Shown in pieces: positions 32,557-43,300 of a stretch of DNA of 64,000 nucleotides. The translations under genes were made by a program, and so were the position numbers. The stretch's first letter is position 1. Each line of letters begins with the position of its first letter. The notes under the pieces were generated by a model that worked only from the letters and a program-made list of their open reading frames with translations, did not search any database and was not told the DNA's origin. Source of the stretch: Capsaspora owczarzaki ATCC 30864 (Eukaryota > Opisthokonta > Filasterea); NCBI RefSeq assembly GCF_000151315.2, contig NW_011887306.1:189357-253356 (forward strand), in the 5' to 3' direction.

Positions 32557-35500
32557 CTAGTTTTCAATCAAAGTGTAGTCGACATTCTCGGTCTGCGTGG
32601 AAGGTACGACAGCAATCGTCGCGTAGGCGGTTGCTGAGGACGCGGGCGGCGCACGAAAAGACGAGGCATGGGGCAGCGACGGGTTGGCGTACTCGACACC
32701 AGAAGCTGCTGCTTCAGCATACAACAGTTCGGACGAATCCACAGGAGCATGGGGCTGCGAGCTGACATGTTCGTACAAGCCGTTGATGCTGGTAGCAGAC
32801 AATGTATTGTACGTTGGATTGGCGGCCACCATGTCATTGGCTGGATGCAAAGCGTTGAGCACCATGGAACTGTGATCAGCAGAATGGTCAGTCGGTCCGG
32901 AGCCGGAAGTGAGTTCGCGCAGTTTGATGGCCGTGCTGGTGGTTGCCAACGCCGTTGGCGAGCGACGACGCCGAAAGGCCACAAACAACGCAGCCAACAA
33001 GAAGAGCGCCAACACGCCAATGACGACTCCAAGAATGATGGGCAAAGTGGATGCATCGCTTGACTCGTTTGGAGCATTGGACGCAGCAGATGCAGCAGAT
33101 GTCTGCCATGCAAAAGATGCAGAAGAAGCACTGGCGACTGATGCGGATGCCTGAGATGCAATTGAAGCTGAAGATGCAGTCGCAACGGACGCCCAGGCAG
33201 CGGAAATATCAGAGGCAATCGAGGGTGCCGAGGCAGATTGCGTGGACGCAGCCGAAGCGACCGAAGCAATGGAAGCAAGAGGAACACAAGATCCACCCAG
33301 CATGCCATAACCGTCATAGCACTGAGTGCAGGGATGGGACGAATTGCATGTCAGACAATTGATCCCGCAACACGCACTGGACCCAAAGTCGTAGCACGTG
33401 GCACAGGTTGTGTCACACGCTGCGGTACACATGTCAGTGAAATGCTTGATGGTAATTGCAGTCATCTCGAAACTTACAGTACGGCGTTGCTGCACTGCCG
33501 TAGGTGCTGGGCGGAGCGACAGTATTCCCACCAAACGTAAAGTTGTTGGGGCTCAGATTGGGCATAAAGGATGATGACAAAAGCAAGCCATATGGCAGGC
33601 CCTTGAACAGACCAGGGGGCAAAGTGGTCAAGGGATTATTTTCCAAAGGCCTAAGTGAAATTGAAGTGAGCGGCGAATCAAACAGACGCAATGAGAGCCC
33701 TTCCTTACAAGCGGTGCAGCGTAGTCAGGCTTGTGAATGCGTTTGCGGGAATGCTGGTGATCTGGTTGTCGTTCAGACTCCTACATAGCAAGTCGCGAAC
33801 GAGTGAGCCGTTGGTCTATTCTTCATGCAGCTGCTTGCTTACAAGGTATCCAGCGCAGTCAGGCTTGCGAATGCGTCTGCTGGGATGCTGGTGATCTGGT
33901 TGTCTGATAAATCCCTGCCAATGAATGGAAACACACTGAGTCGGTTGTGCGTGATGATGTTTGTCTGTGCTTGCTTACAAGATCGTCAGCGCAGTCAGAA
34001 CTGCGAATGTGTTTGCAGAAATGCTGGTGATCGAGTTGTTGTTCAGGGACCTATCGATGGAGTCGCCAAGAACGCGTGAGCTTTTGTGAAAACAGTACAT
34101 ACATGGTTCGTCGGGATTTTTTATTGCTTACATCTCAGTCAGAACAGTCAGGCCGGCGAACGCGCTTGTGGAAATGCTCGAAATCTGGTTGGTGGTCAGA
34201 AATCTACAGGTGGAGTCGCCATGAATGAGTGATTTGTCAGTTTTCATGTCTTTCCGGCCGTACAAGTAATTCAGCGTGGTCAGGCCTGAAAATGTGTTTG
34301 CAGAAATGGTGGTAATCTGGTTGCCATTGAGATTCCTGTAGATAGAGCGCCAACAAGTGAGCCATTTATGTGAGATTCCTGTCGTTGCTTGCTTACAAGA
34401 GCCGGAGCGCAGTCAGGCCTGAAAATGTGCTTGCAGAAATGGTGGTGATACGATTGTCGGTTAGATCCCTACAGAAACAGTCGCAATGAGTGAGTCGTCT
34501 GTGGGAGATTCCTCATGTCGTTGCTTGCTCACAAGTGCGTCAGCGCCGTCAGGCCAGTGAAAGCGTCAACGGACGTGTTGGTGATCTGATTGTTGGTTAG
34601 ATCCCTACAGAAAGAGTCGCAATGAGTGAGCCATTTATGTGAGATTCCTCATGTCTTTGCTTGCTTACAAGAACGTCAGCGCGGTCAGGCCAGTGAAAGT
34701 GTTTGCGGGAATGCTGGCGATCTGGTTGGTGTGCAGACTCCTAAGATAGTCGCAGCGAGTGAGTCGCCTGTGTGATTATACATGAAAATTGCGCTAAAGC
34801 TCATTTCATGTTGTAAAGATTACGCTGTCAGCTCTGATTGCTTAATGTCCACTAAGCAATTATCGCTGCCAGCTCATCTTCACTAAGCATGTCTTTGCTT
34901 GCTTACAAGAACGTCAGCGCGGTCAGGCCAGTGAAGGTATTTGCGGGAATGCTAGTGAACTGGTTGAAGTCCATATACCTGCCAATGGAATGGCAAATGA
35001 GTGAGGTCATGCCGCTTGAGTGATTCTTCATGCCTTTACGAACAAATTTTTCAGCATAGTCAGGCCGATAAATGTGTCTGCGGGAAAACTGGTGATCAGG
35101 TTACTACGCAGATCCCTATAAATGCAGAAGAATAGCAAAACCAGTGAGCCGCATGTGTGTGATTCTTCATGTCTTGCCTGGCTTACAATTGTATCAACGC
35201 AGTCTGGCTTGCGAATGCAGAGGTGGGAATGCTGGTGATCTGGTTGTAGTTCAGAAACCTGCCGATGTAATGGCAAACGAGTGAGCTCACGCCGCTTGTG
35301 TTATTCTTCATGCCTTTGCTTACAATTCCCTCAGAAAAGTCAGGCCTATAAATGTGTCTGCGGGAAAGCTGGTGATCTGATTGTAGTTCAGAAACCTGCC
35401 GATGTAATGGCAAACGAGTGAGCTCACGCCGCTTGTGTGATTCTTCATGCCTTTGCTTACAATTCCCTCAGAAAAGTCAGGCCTATAAATGTGTCTGCGG

Positions 35501-35916
35501 GAAAGCTGGTGATCTGATTGGTTTTTAACTCCCTTCAGATGGAGGTGCAGTCGAGTGAGCCGCCTGAGTGTGATTGTTCATATCTTTGCTTGCTTACAGC
35601 CGAGTCAGCGCAGTCAGACCTGCGAATGCGCTTGCGGAAATGATGGTGATCGAGTTGTTGTTCAGGTACCTATCGACCGTATGTCAATGAGGGCGATGCT
35701 TTAATTCAAGCTCGACGGCAACGCTTACAGTTGCGTCGTGGTGCCGGGGATTGCACTTGGAATGGTTGTCAGAGATTTGCCGTTGCAATTGACAGTAGTT
35801 CCTGAGCAAGTACACACGCCGCTGGTGCCACAGGCATCGACTGCTTGCGCCAGCTGGACGCGATTGATCACGCAGAACAGCAGAAGCAGGAGCAGGGGAA
35901 ATCCTTTGGGCGTCAT
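32557..35916 (-). CDS. LRR receptor 3: 14 single-exon repeats, TM, tyrosine-rich tail
   Basis: Third paralog, closest to receptor 2 in tail and 3' flank. The first coding exon (about 35728-35916) reads MTPKGFPLLLLLLFCVINR, then N-cap ACGTSGVCTCSGTTVNCNG and SLTTIPSAIPGTTTQL. Fourteen one-repeat exons lie between about 33711 and 35672. The C-cap exon has NPLTTLPPGLFKGLPYGL and APPSTYGSAATPY. The Cys module CDTTCATCYDFGSSACCG ends CTQCYDGYGML. An Ala/Ser stalk of about 75 residues is followed by LPIILGVVIGVLALFLLAAL and a basic stop-transfer. Tail tyrosines: NPTYNTL, GLYEHV, LLYAEA, VEYANP, AYATIAV and DYTLIEN. One LRR intron carries a 107-bp insertion (34785-34891), and one exon-intron unit has been duplicated recently (35247-35520). 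Confidence 0.8.
34785..34891. mobile_element. 107-bp foldback insertion with CATG flanks in an LRR intron
   Basis: Every other LRR intron reads TTCATGTCTTTGCTTGCTTAC or close to it here. In this one, CATG at 34781-34784 is followed by 103 unrelated bases and a second CATG (34888-34891), after which the normal intron resumes. Inside is an imperfect inverted repeat (34822-34873) with perfect arms ATTGCTTA and TAAGCAAT. This suggests a tiny foldback or MITE-like insertion with a 4-bp target duplication. No ORF. Confidence 0.5.
35247..35520. repeat. Near-identical tandem copy of one LRR exon plus intron
   Basis: Two consecutive 137-bp units (about 35247-35383 and 35384-35520) share exon sequence CAGGCCTATAAATGTGTCTG and intron sequence GAGTGAGCTCACGCCGCTTG with only a few differences. 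This is the most recent array expansion visible in receptor 3. Confidence 0.9.
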
Positions 35917-37525
35917 CTTGATGATGGTCGCGCTGCGAATCAGAAACATTGACATTCGAAGTGAGCTCGCATCTTTGGAGCAATTGACAGTCCATCGTGT
36001 GGGCGATGAATGGCTTTCCGCATTTTGTTGGGGGGAGATGGGGGAGAAAGTATATGGGCCGACGCGATTCCGACGAGCTCCGACGAGCTCCGACGCTAAC
36101 GCTGCAACGCGGCTGTCCTTTCCCGACCAGCCCTCTCCCTCTCACAAGTGCTGCCTCATCACTTGCACTCTTTTAATCGACGTGATCCGCCCTCAAGAAA
36201 GAGGCGGGAAGCAAGAAACTCCGACCGACGCAGATCTGCCCCAGATCTGGTTTGTCGTTGAAGATTCCAAGGCCAGTCGTAGAGCCCGTTTGGACCCGTC
36301 GGCCCCCATCACTTTGTCTGCTTGACCTGCTGCAAAACAGGACGCATCCGATGACCAGAGCCGCGGGAGGTGGAGTGAGTTTGGAGGGGTGAGTGAGGGG
36401 GGCAAAACAACAAGAAACCGGCAAAAGAAAGAAGGGTGGCGCAACGAACGGACACAACCGGCTGTATTGTTTGTTTTTTTTTTTTTTTTTTTGTTTTTGT
36501 TTGATCTCTTCGCTCGCTTGCGTTCATTCCAGAGTGTTGTAGCTCTGCTCTTCCAAAAAAAGGGGGGAGAGACGATAGAATCGAAGGAGAGAAGCGCGGG
36601 GTTGCTGCTGATGCGCCGTTGGGCTTCCAATAAGCAAAAGAGAAGAAGCAGAAGCAGAAGCGGGGGAGGCGAAAAACAAACCCAAAACAAACCCAAAACA
36701 GAAAGAAACAAAGCAAAAAATAGAGTAAATTGTTTTGGTCACCCTTTTGAAATCGGCGAATTTTTGTTTGTGTTTGTTGGTGTCCTTGGCTGGGCCTTCG
36801 TTCGACTCTCCGCGCGGGGCATCACAGTTGGCATTGTGTGAAACGGCGCATCGCATCACATTTTTGCTACGGCCTCAACACGGATGGTCGAACCGATGAG
36901 CCAAACAACAACAACAACCACACAACAACATCATCAACAACAACTGAAAGAAAACTTGAGAAAAACATAAATCACTCAACCAAAACCCAGCAAGTGTCGA
37001 TGACCGTCAAAGCACGTCGACAAGCGCTTGTGAACACATGCCGGTCGCCCGATCGCGCAATATGAAACAAGTACGACAAAGACGATCGGGACGCCATGCT
37101 GTCCCCGTTAGCGCAAACTGCACAACATCCGAAAGTGGAAACCCGAAGAAATGCACAGGATGAAACGTCAGGAACTTCAAAGAGAGCAAAGAGGGAAACG
37201 AACGAAACAGAAATCAGCAACGAAAGAACGGAAAAATCATGCATCTCAGAGCACCAACCCTGATAAACATGAACAATCCATGCTGCGCTCATTCGGAACG
37301 CTTACTAGTAGGCCATGGTTCGAAGCACCATCGTAATGAGCGATTTCGCTTACCATCATGATCCCCCGTTCCAAGCCAGTTCTGCTGAAACTTTGAGTTG
37401 GTGTGCTGACACTCATCACCTTCGCATGTCTTTCAATGTCAAGAATAACGATTGTAGTGACCAAAACTCGTGTATTTGTCCGCACCATTCCAATCAAAAA
37501 TGTAAAAAAGAGACCCAGTTGTCTC
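35917..37525. promoter_or_regulatory. Upstream region of receptor 3 and 3' flank of CBS
   Basis: No supported gene in about 1.6 kb. About 36285-36380 and 36535-36625 resemble the upstream blocks of receptors 1 and 2. A T tract lies at 36473-36500, CAAACCCAAAA repeats near 36675-36705, and CAA repeats near 36905-36945. The right third (36950-37525) shows nothing recognisable. Confidence 0.4.
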
Positions 37526-39845
37526 TCACTTGCCCTGCTTGACAAGGAAGTTGAGAAGATCAATCTTGGTGACAACGCTCTTAATCTTGCGGTTTTCGCC
37601 TTCAGTCACAAACGCGACAGAGTGAATGTCAAAGAACTTGCGCAGAGTGGCGAGAGGAGTGGCGTCTGTAATTTCAGTGTACGCCTTCTTCTTGGAAAAC
37701 TTGAACATGACCTTCGACGCGAGATCCGTGGACTTGACCTACTCGACGATACCCCCCCCCAAGTGACAAACAAGAAAAAGTCAGTGAAAAACAAGCAAGT
37801 CAGCGAAAAGCCAACCAAAAAGACCCATAACATGCTGCTACCATCCACAAAACGCACCTGGCCAGACGAGACACGGGAAAGCAGGTTGCCCAGAGTGACA
37901 AGGCCAGCCACCGAGCCATCCGCGCGAAGAACGGGCAGATTGTCAATGCCATTCTCGCGAAGCACGGCAACAGCCGCTGCGCAGGTGACGTCTGACGAAA
38001 TGGTGATGGGAGTGCGCAAATGCAGATCTGCAATCGTGGCGTTGCCAAGAGGATCTTCAGTCTGGCGCTCCATGAAGCCACGCTCAATCATCCAGTCGTC
38101 GCTGCCAAAAACAAAAAACAAAAGTAAGGCATTCATCGTGAGTTGGATTCGCATTGCAGGGTCAAGGCTTGTTTGAGGGTTTGTTTGCTTGTTTTGGTGT
38201 TTTCGCTCCGCCCGAGTATTCCACGCGCTATAAACAACATACTTCAAGAACTTGGTCATGTAGTTGCGGGTCGAGTCGGGAAGAAGCACAACACAGCGTT
38301 GGCCAGGTCCGAGCTCCTTGGCGACTTGGAGGGCAGCCACGACAGCCGTGCCGGACGAGCCGCCTGTGGTCAATGTTGCAAAATTGGTGAGTCTCTCGGA
38401 AGCCCATTTTGTTTTTTCGATTCTGCTGCATCGTCGTCATCATCAACTGCAACAACAGTTGCTGTACCGCAGAGCAAGCCTTCCTCGCGAATCAGACGAC
38501 GCGCCATGAGCAGCGACTCCTTGTCCGTTGTCTTGATCCAGCGGTCAACCAGGGTGCGGTCGAGGACGGTGGGGATGAAATCGTAGCCAATGCCCTCGAC
38601 GGCGTATGGCTGGTTGGCGTTGACGTTGAGCGACTCGGGCTCGGCCAGGATGGAGCCGACGGGGTCGACGCCAACAACCTTGACGTTCGGGATTCGCTCC
38701 TTGAGCTTGCGCGCAATGCCAGTGACCGTGCCACCGGTGCCGGCGCCCATCACAATCACATCGAGCTTGCCGTCGCATTGGTTGTAAATCTCCTCGGCAG
38801 TGCCATCGTAGTGCGCGAGCGGGTTGCCCGGGTTGGTGTACTGGTTGAGGATGTGCGAGTTGGGGATTTCCTTGTTGAGGCGCATAGCAACGCCAATGTG
38901 CGACTCGGGGGCGTCCCATGCAGCCTCAGTAGGAGTGCGGACAATCTCAGCGCCAAGAGCGCGGAGGACGTTGACCTTCTCCTGGCTCATCTTTTCGGGC
39001 AGCGTGATGATGGCGCGGTATCCCTTAATGGCGCACGCCAGCGCGAGGCCAATGCCAGTGTTGCCAGAGGTGGGTTCGATCTGGTTGAGATGGTGAAAGC
39101 ATCGAGGTGAGGCCCAATCATGCGCAAAAAAAAAAAAAAAAAATCACAAAAATCTGCCGAAAACACCCCATAAACTCCAATACACTCCAAGGCCGCCTCC
39201 ATCGACACCAATGATCATCAACGTACGACAGTGTGGCCTTGCTGGAGGCGACCGCTGATTTCAGCGTCTTCGACCATACGCTTGCCGATGCGGTCCTTGA
39301 CGGAGCCGCCCGCGTTAAAGTACTCGCACTTGGCAAGCAGCTCGCACTGGAGCCCCTCGGCGGCCATAATGTTGGACAGGCGGACCATTGGCGTGTTGCC
39401 AATGTGGTCGAGGATTGTATTGCAGATCTTTGGCGGAGGAGTCCTATGAGAAACCACCAAAAGTCAAAAGTCAGTGTGCAATGGCGCCATCCATACAAAG
39501 TGTTCTCGTTGTAGGTCGACGGAGCGGACTGCAGCCTGCTTCAACGAAGCCCAGCATCGTGATGAGATTCGGGCCTCCCTTTATACCGGTCTGGCGTCGT
39601 GTCGGCGGTTGGGGGTGGGGGGCAAGGCTTTGCGTCAAGTGGCAGAGACACATGGACGTGACCACTTGATGCTCGTTTGAAATCTTGTGCGGCTTGAGCT
39701 CTTGACTTGTGGGAGGGGGGGAGGCGGCTGCGCAGACACTGGCAAGAAGATGCAAGGCGGGGATGGCTTACAGGGGCACGACGCGGTGGGGCGACGGCGC
39801 GGCCGAGTTGACCGTGCACTTGGATGGACGCGACGAATCAGTCAT
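37526..39845 (-). CDS. CBS: Cystathionine beta-synthase
   Basis: PLP enzyme that condenses serine and homocysteine to cystathionine (transsulfuration). Six exons: 39772-39845, 39227-39443, 38468-39080, 38243-38363, about 37849-38101 and 37526-about 37738. Exon 1 reads [20 protein letters not shown], which parallels the human haem-binding segment with Cys52 and His65. The catalytic core has [12 protein letters not shown], the PLP lysine in [33 protein letters not shown], the phosphate loop [12 protein letters not shown] and GLLCGGSSGTA. The C-terminal regulatory part has two CBS motifs ([20 protein letters not shown] with [20 protein letters not shown], and [20 protein letters not shown] with [12 protein letters not shown]). 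These bind S-adenosylmethionine in animals. The donor at 37849 is non-consensus and least certain. Confidence 0.92.
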
Positions 39846-40375
39846 AGTGGATTCTTTGGCGTGGAAGATAGAGTGGGGTATTCTCTCCAATTAATTCGTT
39901 GCTTGTGCTTTGGGGGAGAAGAACAGGAAAGTGTGTGAAATGGATGTGCATTCAACGAAAAAGGGGGGAAAAGGGTGGGGAAGCGAACAACCGCCGACGC
40001 TATTTGGCAATGTTGAATGTGACGGGAGCGATGATTTTACGACCTTGCCCTGGAATCACTACAGAAGCGCATGAAATGTATGCAAAAGTACTGTATCGTT
40101 TCCGAATGAATATAGTGAAGAATAAAGGGAATCGATTCGGGATACGCCCAGTTAACAGTTGGTTTTCTATTGATCTGTTCCCTTTTTCCCCCCCCCCTCC
40201 CCGCGCGCACCTCATTCACCCACAATCCACGATTGCATGATAGTACACCACGGGATGCATGTACGCAGTCCCATTGCAAAATTAGGGCATGAAAGCTCGA
40301 GCAGGAATCTCCCGCACTCCATCTATTGTATTCGTTTGTCACATTTGGCTTTTTTTCATTTCAATTCACCGACAA
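39846..40375. promoter_or_regulatory. Divergent intergenic region, CBS / large unknown gene
   Basis: About 530 bp between outward-facing start codons. No coding exon seen. A C run lies at 40188-40200 and an A/G-rich block near 39960-39985. Both promoters are expected here. Confidence 0.4.
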
Positions 40376-43300
40376 ATGCCAGTACGTGACGCAGCCGCGG
40401 GAGTTCAGACACCCCAACCGCTGTCCACTGAGCCGTCTGTCTCTGGCCGATCAAAGACATCGCAAAAGAGCTTGCCTGTCGCTGGCAGTCTGGATGAACC
40501 GACGGCGGGGCTCTGGAACCAGAGGCAGGAAAATTCCCTCATCGACAAGGTCAACGCCGACACCCCGACGACAACAGCGCCCGACTCCTCCTCGCAGCCA
40601 GTCACACAGCCCGGCAGCAGACCCGACAATATACTGGCCGAATCGTTGCTGTTCACGCCATGGCCCGAGGCGACCCAGGGGTCTCTGAAAGCGTCGCTAG
40701 TGTCGCGGGGAAAGAAGGAGAGCGCCGCGATCGATTCTCGGCGTTCATCTTCCGGTTTCGGTCCTGAGAATCGCAATTCCAGCAACGCTCCAAGAATGAC
40801 CGATTCGGATGGCTCGGAGTCGAGGAATCCAGACGTGCAAGGCGAGGGTCAACTCGCCAGATCGTCTGCAGGGAACGCCAGGCAGCCAAACAGCCGTCGT
40901 CGCACTTCCTCTCGCTCGGGACCGCTTCAGCGCAGAGCACAAAGTCTCGGCGACCCGGATCTAGGTGTCTCTGGTTCCACAGCAATGGCCGCCGGTGTCG
41001 CGGATGCGGATCCACGGATTGCAAGCAAAGCCAAAGCCAGCTCGGCCCCTAAACAGCAGAGCAGCGCTCCAGCTGCGCTCTTTGCCTCGCTGGCATCGGC
41101 CGGCATCCTCTCGTCCGGCAATGGTGTCTTCAAAACAGGGCCGGAAAGACTTGATTCCATCTTTAGCATCACGCGACTGAAGCTCAAGATGCACGACAAG
41201 CGCCATCGAATTCACCAGCGCTACTTGCATCGTCATCGTCACCACCATTCCGAGGCAGAGCAAGAGGACCATCCCAAGGAGGCGGCGTCTACCAGTGCGC
41301 TTGACGTGCCGGCAATCAACGACCCGTCGGCTGAGGCTGCGGCCGCCGTGCATCCTCCGCCACAGCTGACCCATCGGTCGCTCACGCTGGCTCTACCGGG
41401 TCAGATCGATGCTGCGCATCTGTACACGGGTGTGTCGCTCACCGGACCGACTGAAAAGTTCATTCAGCGCTACCAGGAGCTTATGGTGGAGCGCCTTCAC
41501 CAATCCGAAGCAGAACAGGCTCAGGCAGAACCGCCGCACGTCAGAGCGCTCAAGCCGCAAGGTCCATACTCTGAGGATTTGCCGCGCTCTCGACACACGC
41601 TCGTTGTCACAGTGCCATCGCGCCCGCGCCTGTACGGCATGCGCATGTTCGACCCAACGTGTCGCGCAGAAGTTCAGGCAGCGACCGCGGATGCAGCCAT
41701 GCTGAGCAACCCCAGCACACCCAACTCGTCTTCAAGTCGCACGGCCAACAGCAGCAAACGCAGTAGCAGCATGCAACCGGCTCCCTCGGCTGACCAGCAA
41801 CCGCAACCGCCACAGCAACCGCAACAGCAGACATTCACAAGCAGCGGAGAACAGCCGCAGCCATCATCATCCTCGTCAACCACTCCGCCAGTGCTGTATG
41901 AACAACGTGGAACCATCGTTCCCACGCAAGAAGATGCCGCCTCCAGTTTGCAGCTGCCTTCAACGCGTCGCATTGCGAATACACGGCGGCCGCCGGAAGA
42001 CTGGGTGATGGCCTTTCGTCGCTGTTTCCAGCCCGAGGATACCATCACCGAGTACTTTGAGCTACTGCGAGAAATCTACTTTGGCCGTCGTCACAAAAAG
42101 AAGCGAGTTCGCCACAACAAGAAGGCGCCGCTCAAGTTTGGTCCCAACAACCGCAGCCGACCCCATGGGCGGCTTCACAGCCCTTGCTCGGTGGCATCGC
42201 TCCGCGCTGCGTTTGGTGGAGGCTCTCCGGAGCCGACAGTCGAGGTTGAAAAGCATGCGAGATTTGCCCAAGAAGAAGCCACTTCCATCCATCCATCTCC
42301 CGAAGCCGAAGATGCTCCGCTGAAAGAGGAAACCGCGCCGACCAAGCATTCCGGAAAACGGATTGCGGCTGTGAAGCGGTCCATAGCAACGGCCGTAGCC
42401 AACTTGCGTCCCGACAAGAATCACAAGCGGTCTTCTGGCATCCCGCAAGAAGCTTCCGACACGACTGCCGACGCCGAGCCCAGCACGTCGCAATCCATCG
42501 CTGCTTCAGAGCGAGAGAAAGCCGACGCGGTGCTCCATCCAGACGGCATGGACGACCTAGAGGAGCCAGAGGACGATGAAGAGTGGGAATGGCTTGCCGA
42601 TGATGTTCCTCCCAACGTCCGCCCGATTCGACGCAAGATGGCAATGGCTTCGTACCTACTCATTGCATCGGGCCGCACCAAATTGAAGGAAATCCGCGAG
42701 CAGATACATCAGTTCGGCACAGACAAGCCGCATGCCGCTGGCGGGTCTCACAGCCCAGAGCTGGGCGATGATAAAGCCGAGGCCGAATTGGCACACTCCA
42801 TCACCCAGCAAGCGGCCCACAAGGCTTTGGCTCGCTCAAAGTCGACGGGTGCACTGCCGGTTGTGGCGGGTGGACTTGGAGCAGGCCGCACTGTGACCAG
42901 CAACGCCGCGAGTGACCACGCCGTCGAAACCGAGCCCGCTCCGCGGCGACGTCATCTCCTCCGACGCCACCGTCGTCTCGAGACAAAGAGTATGCACAGC
43001 ATGCCCAGTGCTGTTGTTGCCCCAAGTCCAGCACTGACACGACCACGCCGCCCATTCTCGACCGGTTTGGCTGCCATTTCGGAACAGACTCGAACTTCTT
43101 CGGCATCCGCGAATGCGCCTGGGGCCAATCGGCGGGAGCCTGGTGTGGTGCATACAGCTTGCACGTGTGGCGAGAGCATGCACCATCATCACGCTCGTGA
43201 TTCGAATAATTTGGGTGTGCCAGTGCGAGAGAGCGAGGACGCATCGGAACAAGGGGACCATGCTGCAGAGTTGCACTCGTCCAAGGCAGACATTTCTACC

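Larger units (their letters stand above)
33711..35672 (-). repeat. Array of 14 LRR exons (receptor 3)
   Basis: Exon donor ends near 33711, 33842, 33978, 34133, 34263, 34395, 34533, 34671, 34908, 35040, 35183, 35327, 35461 and 35598. Unit about 135 bp, broken only by the insertion at 34785-34891. Confidence 0.8.

Noticed and set aside
23441-35672. Regular ~137-bp spacing of similar blocks, looking like a CRISPR-style or satellite array
   Set aside because: The similar blocks encode LRRs with open frames and consensus splice sites, and the units vary as paralogs do. They are coding exons plus introns.
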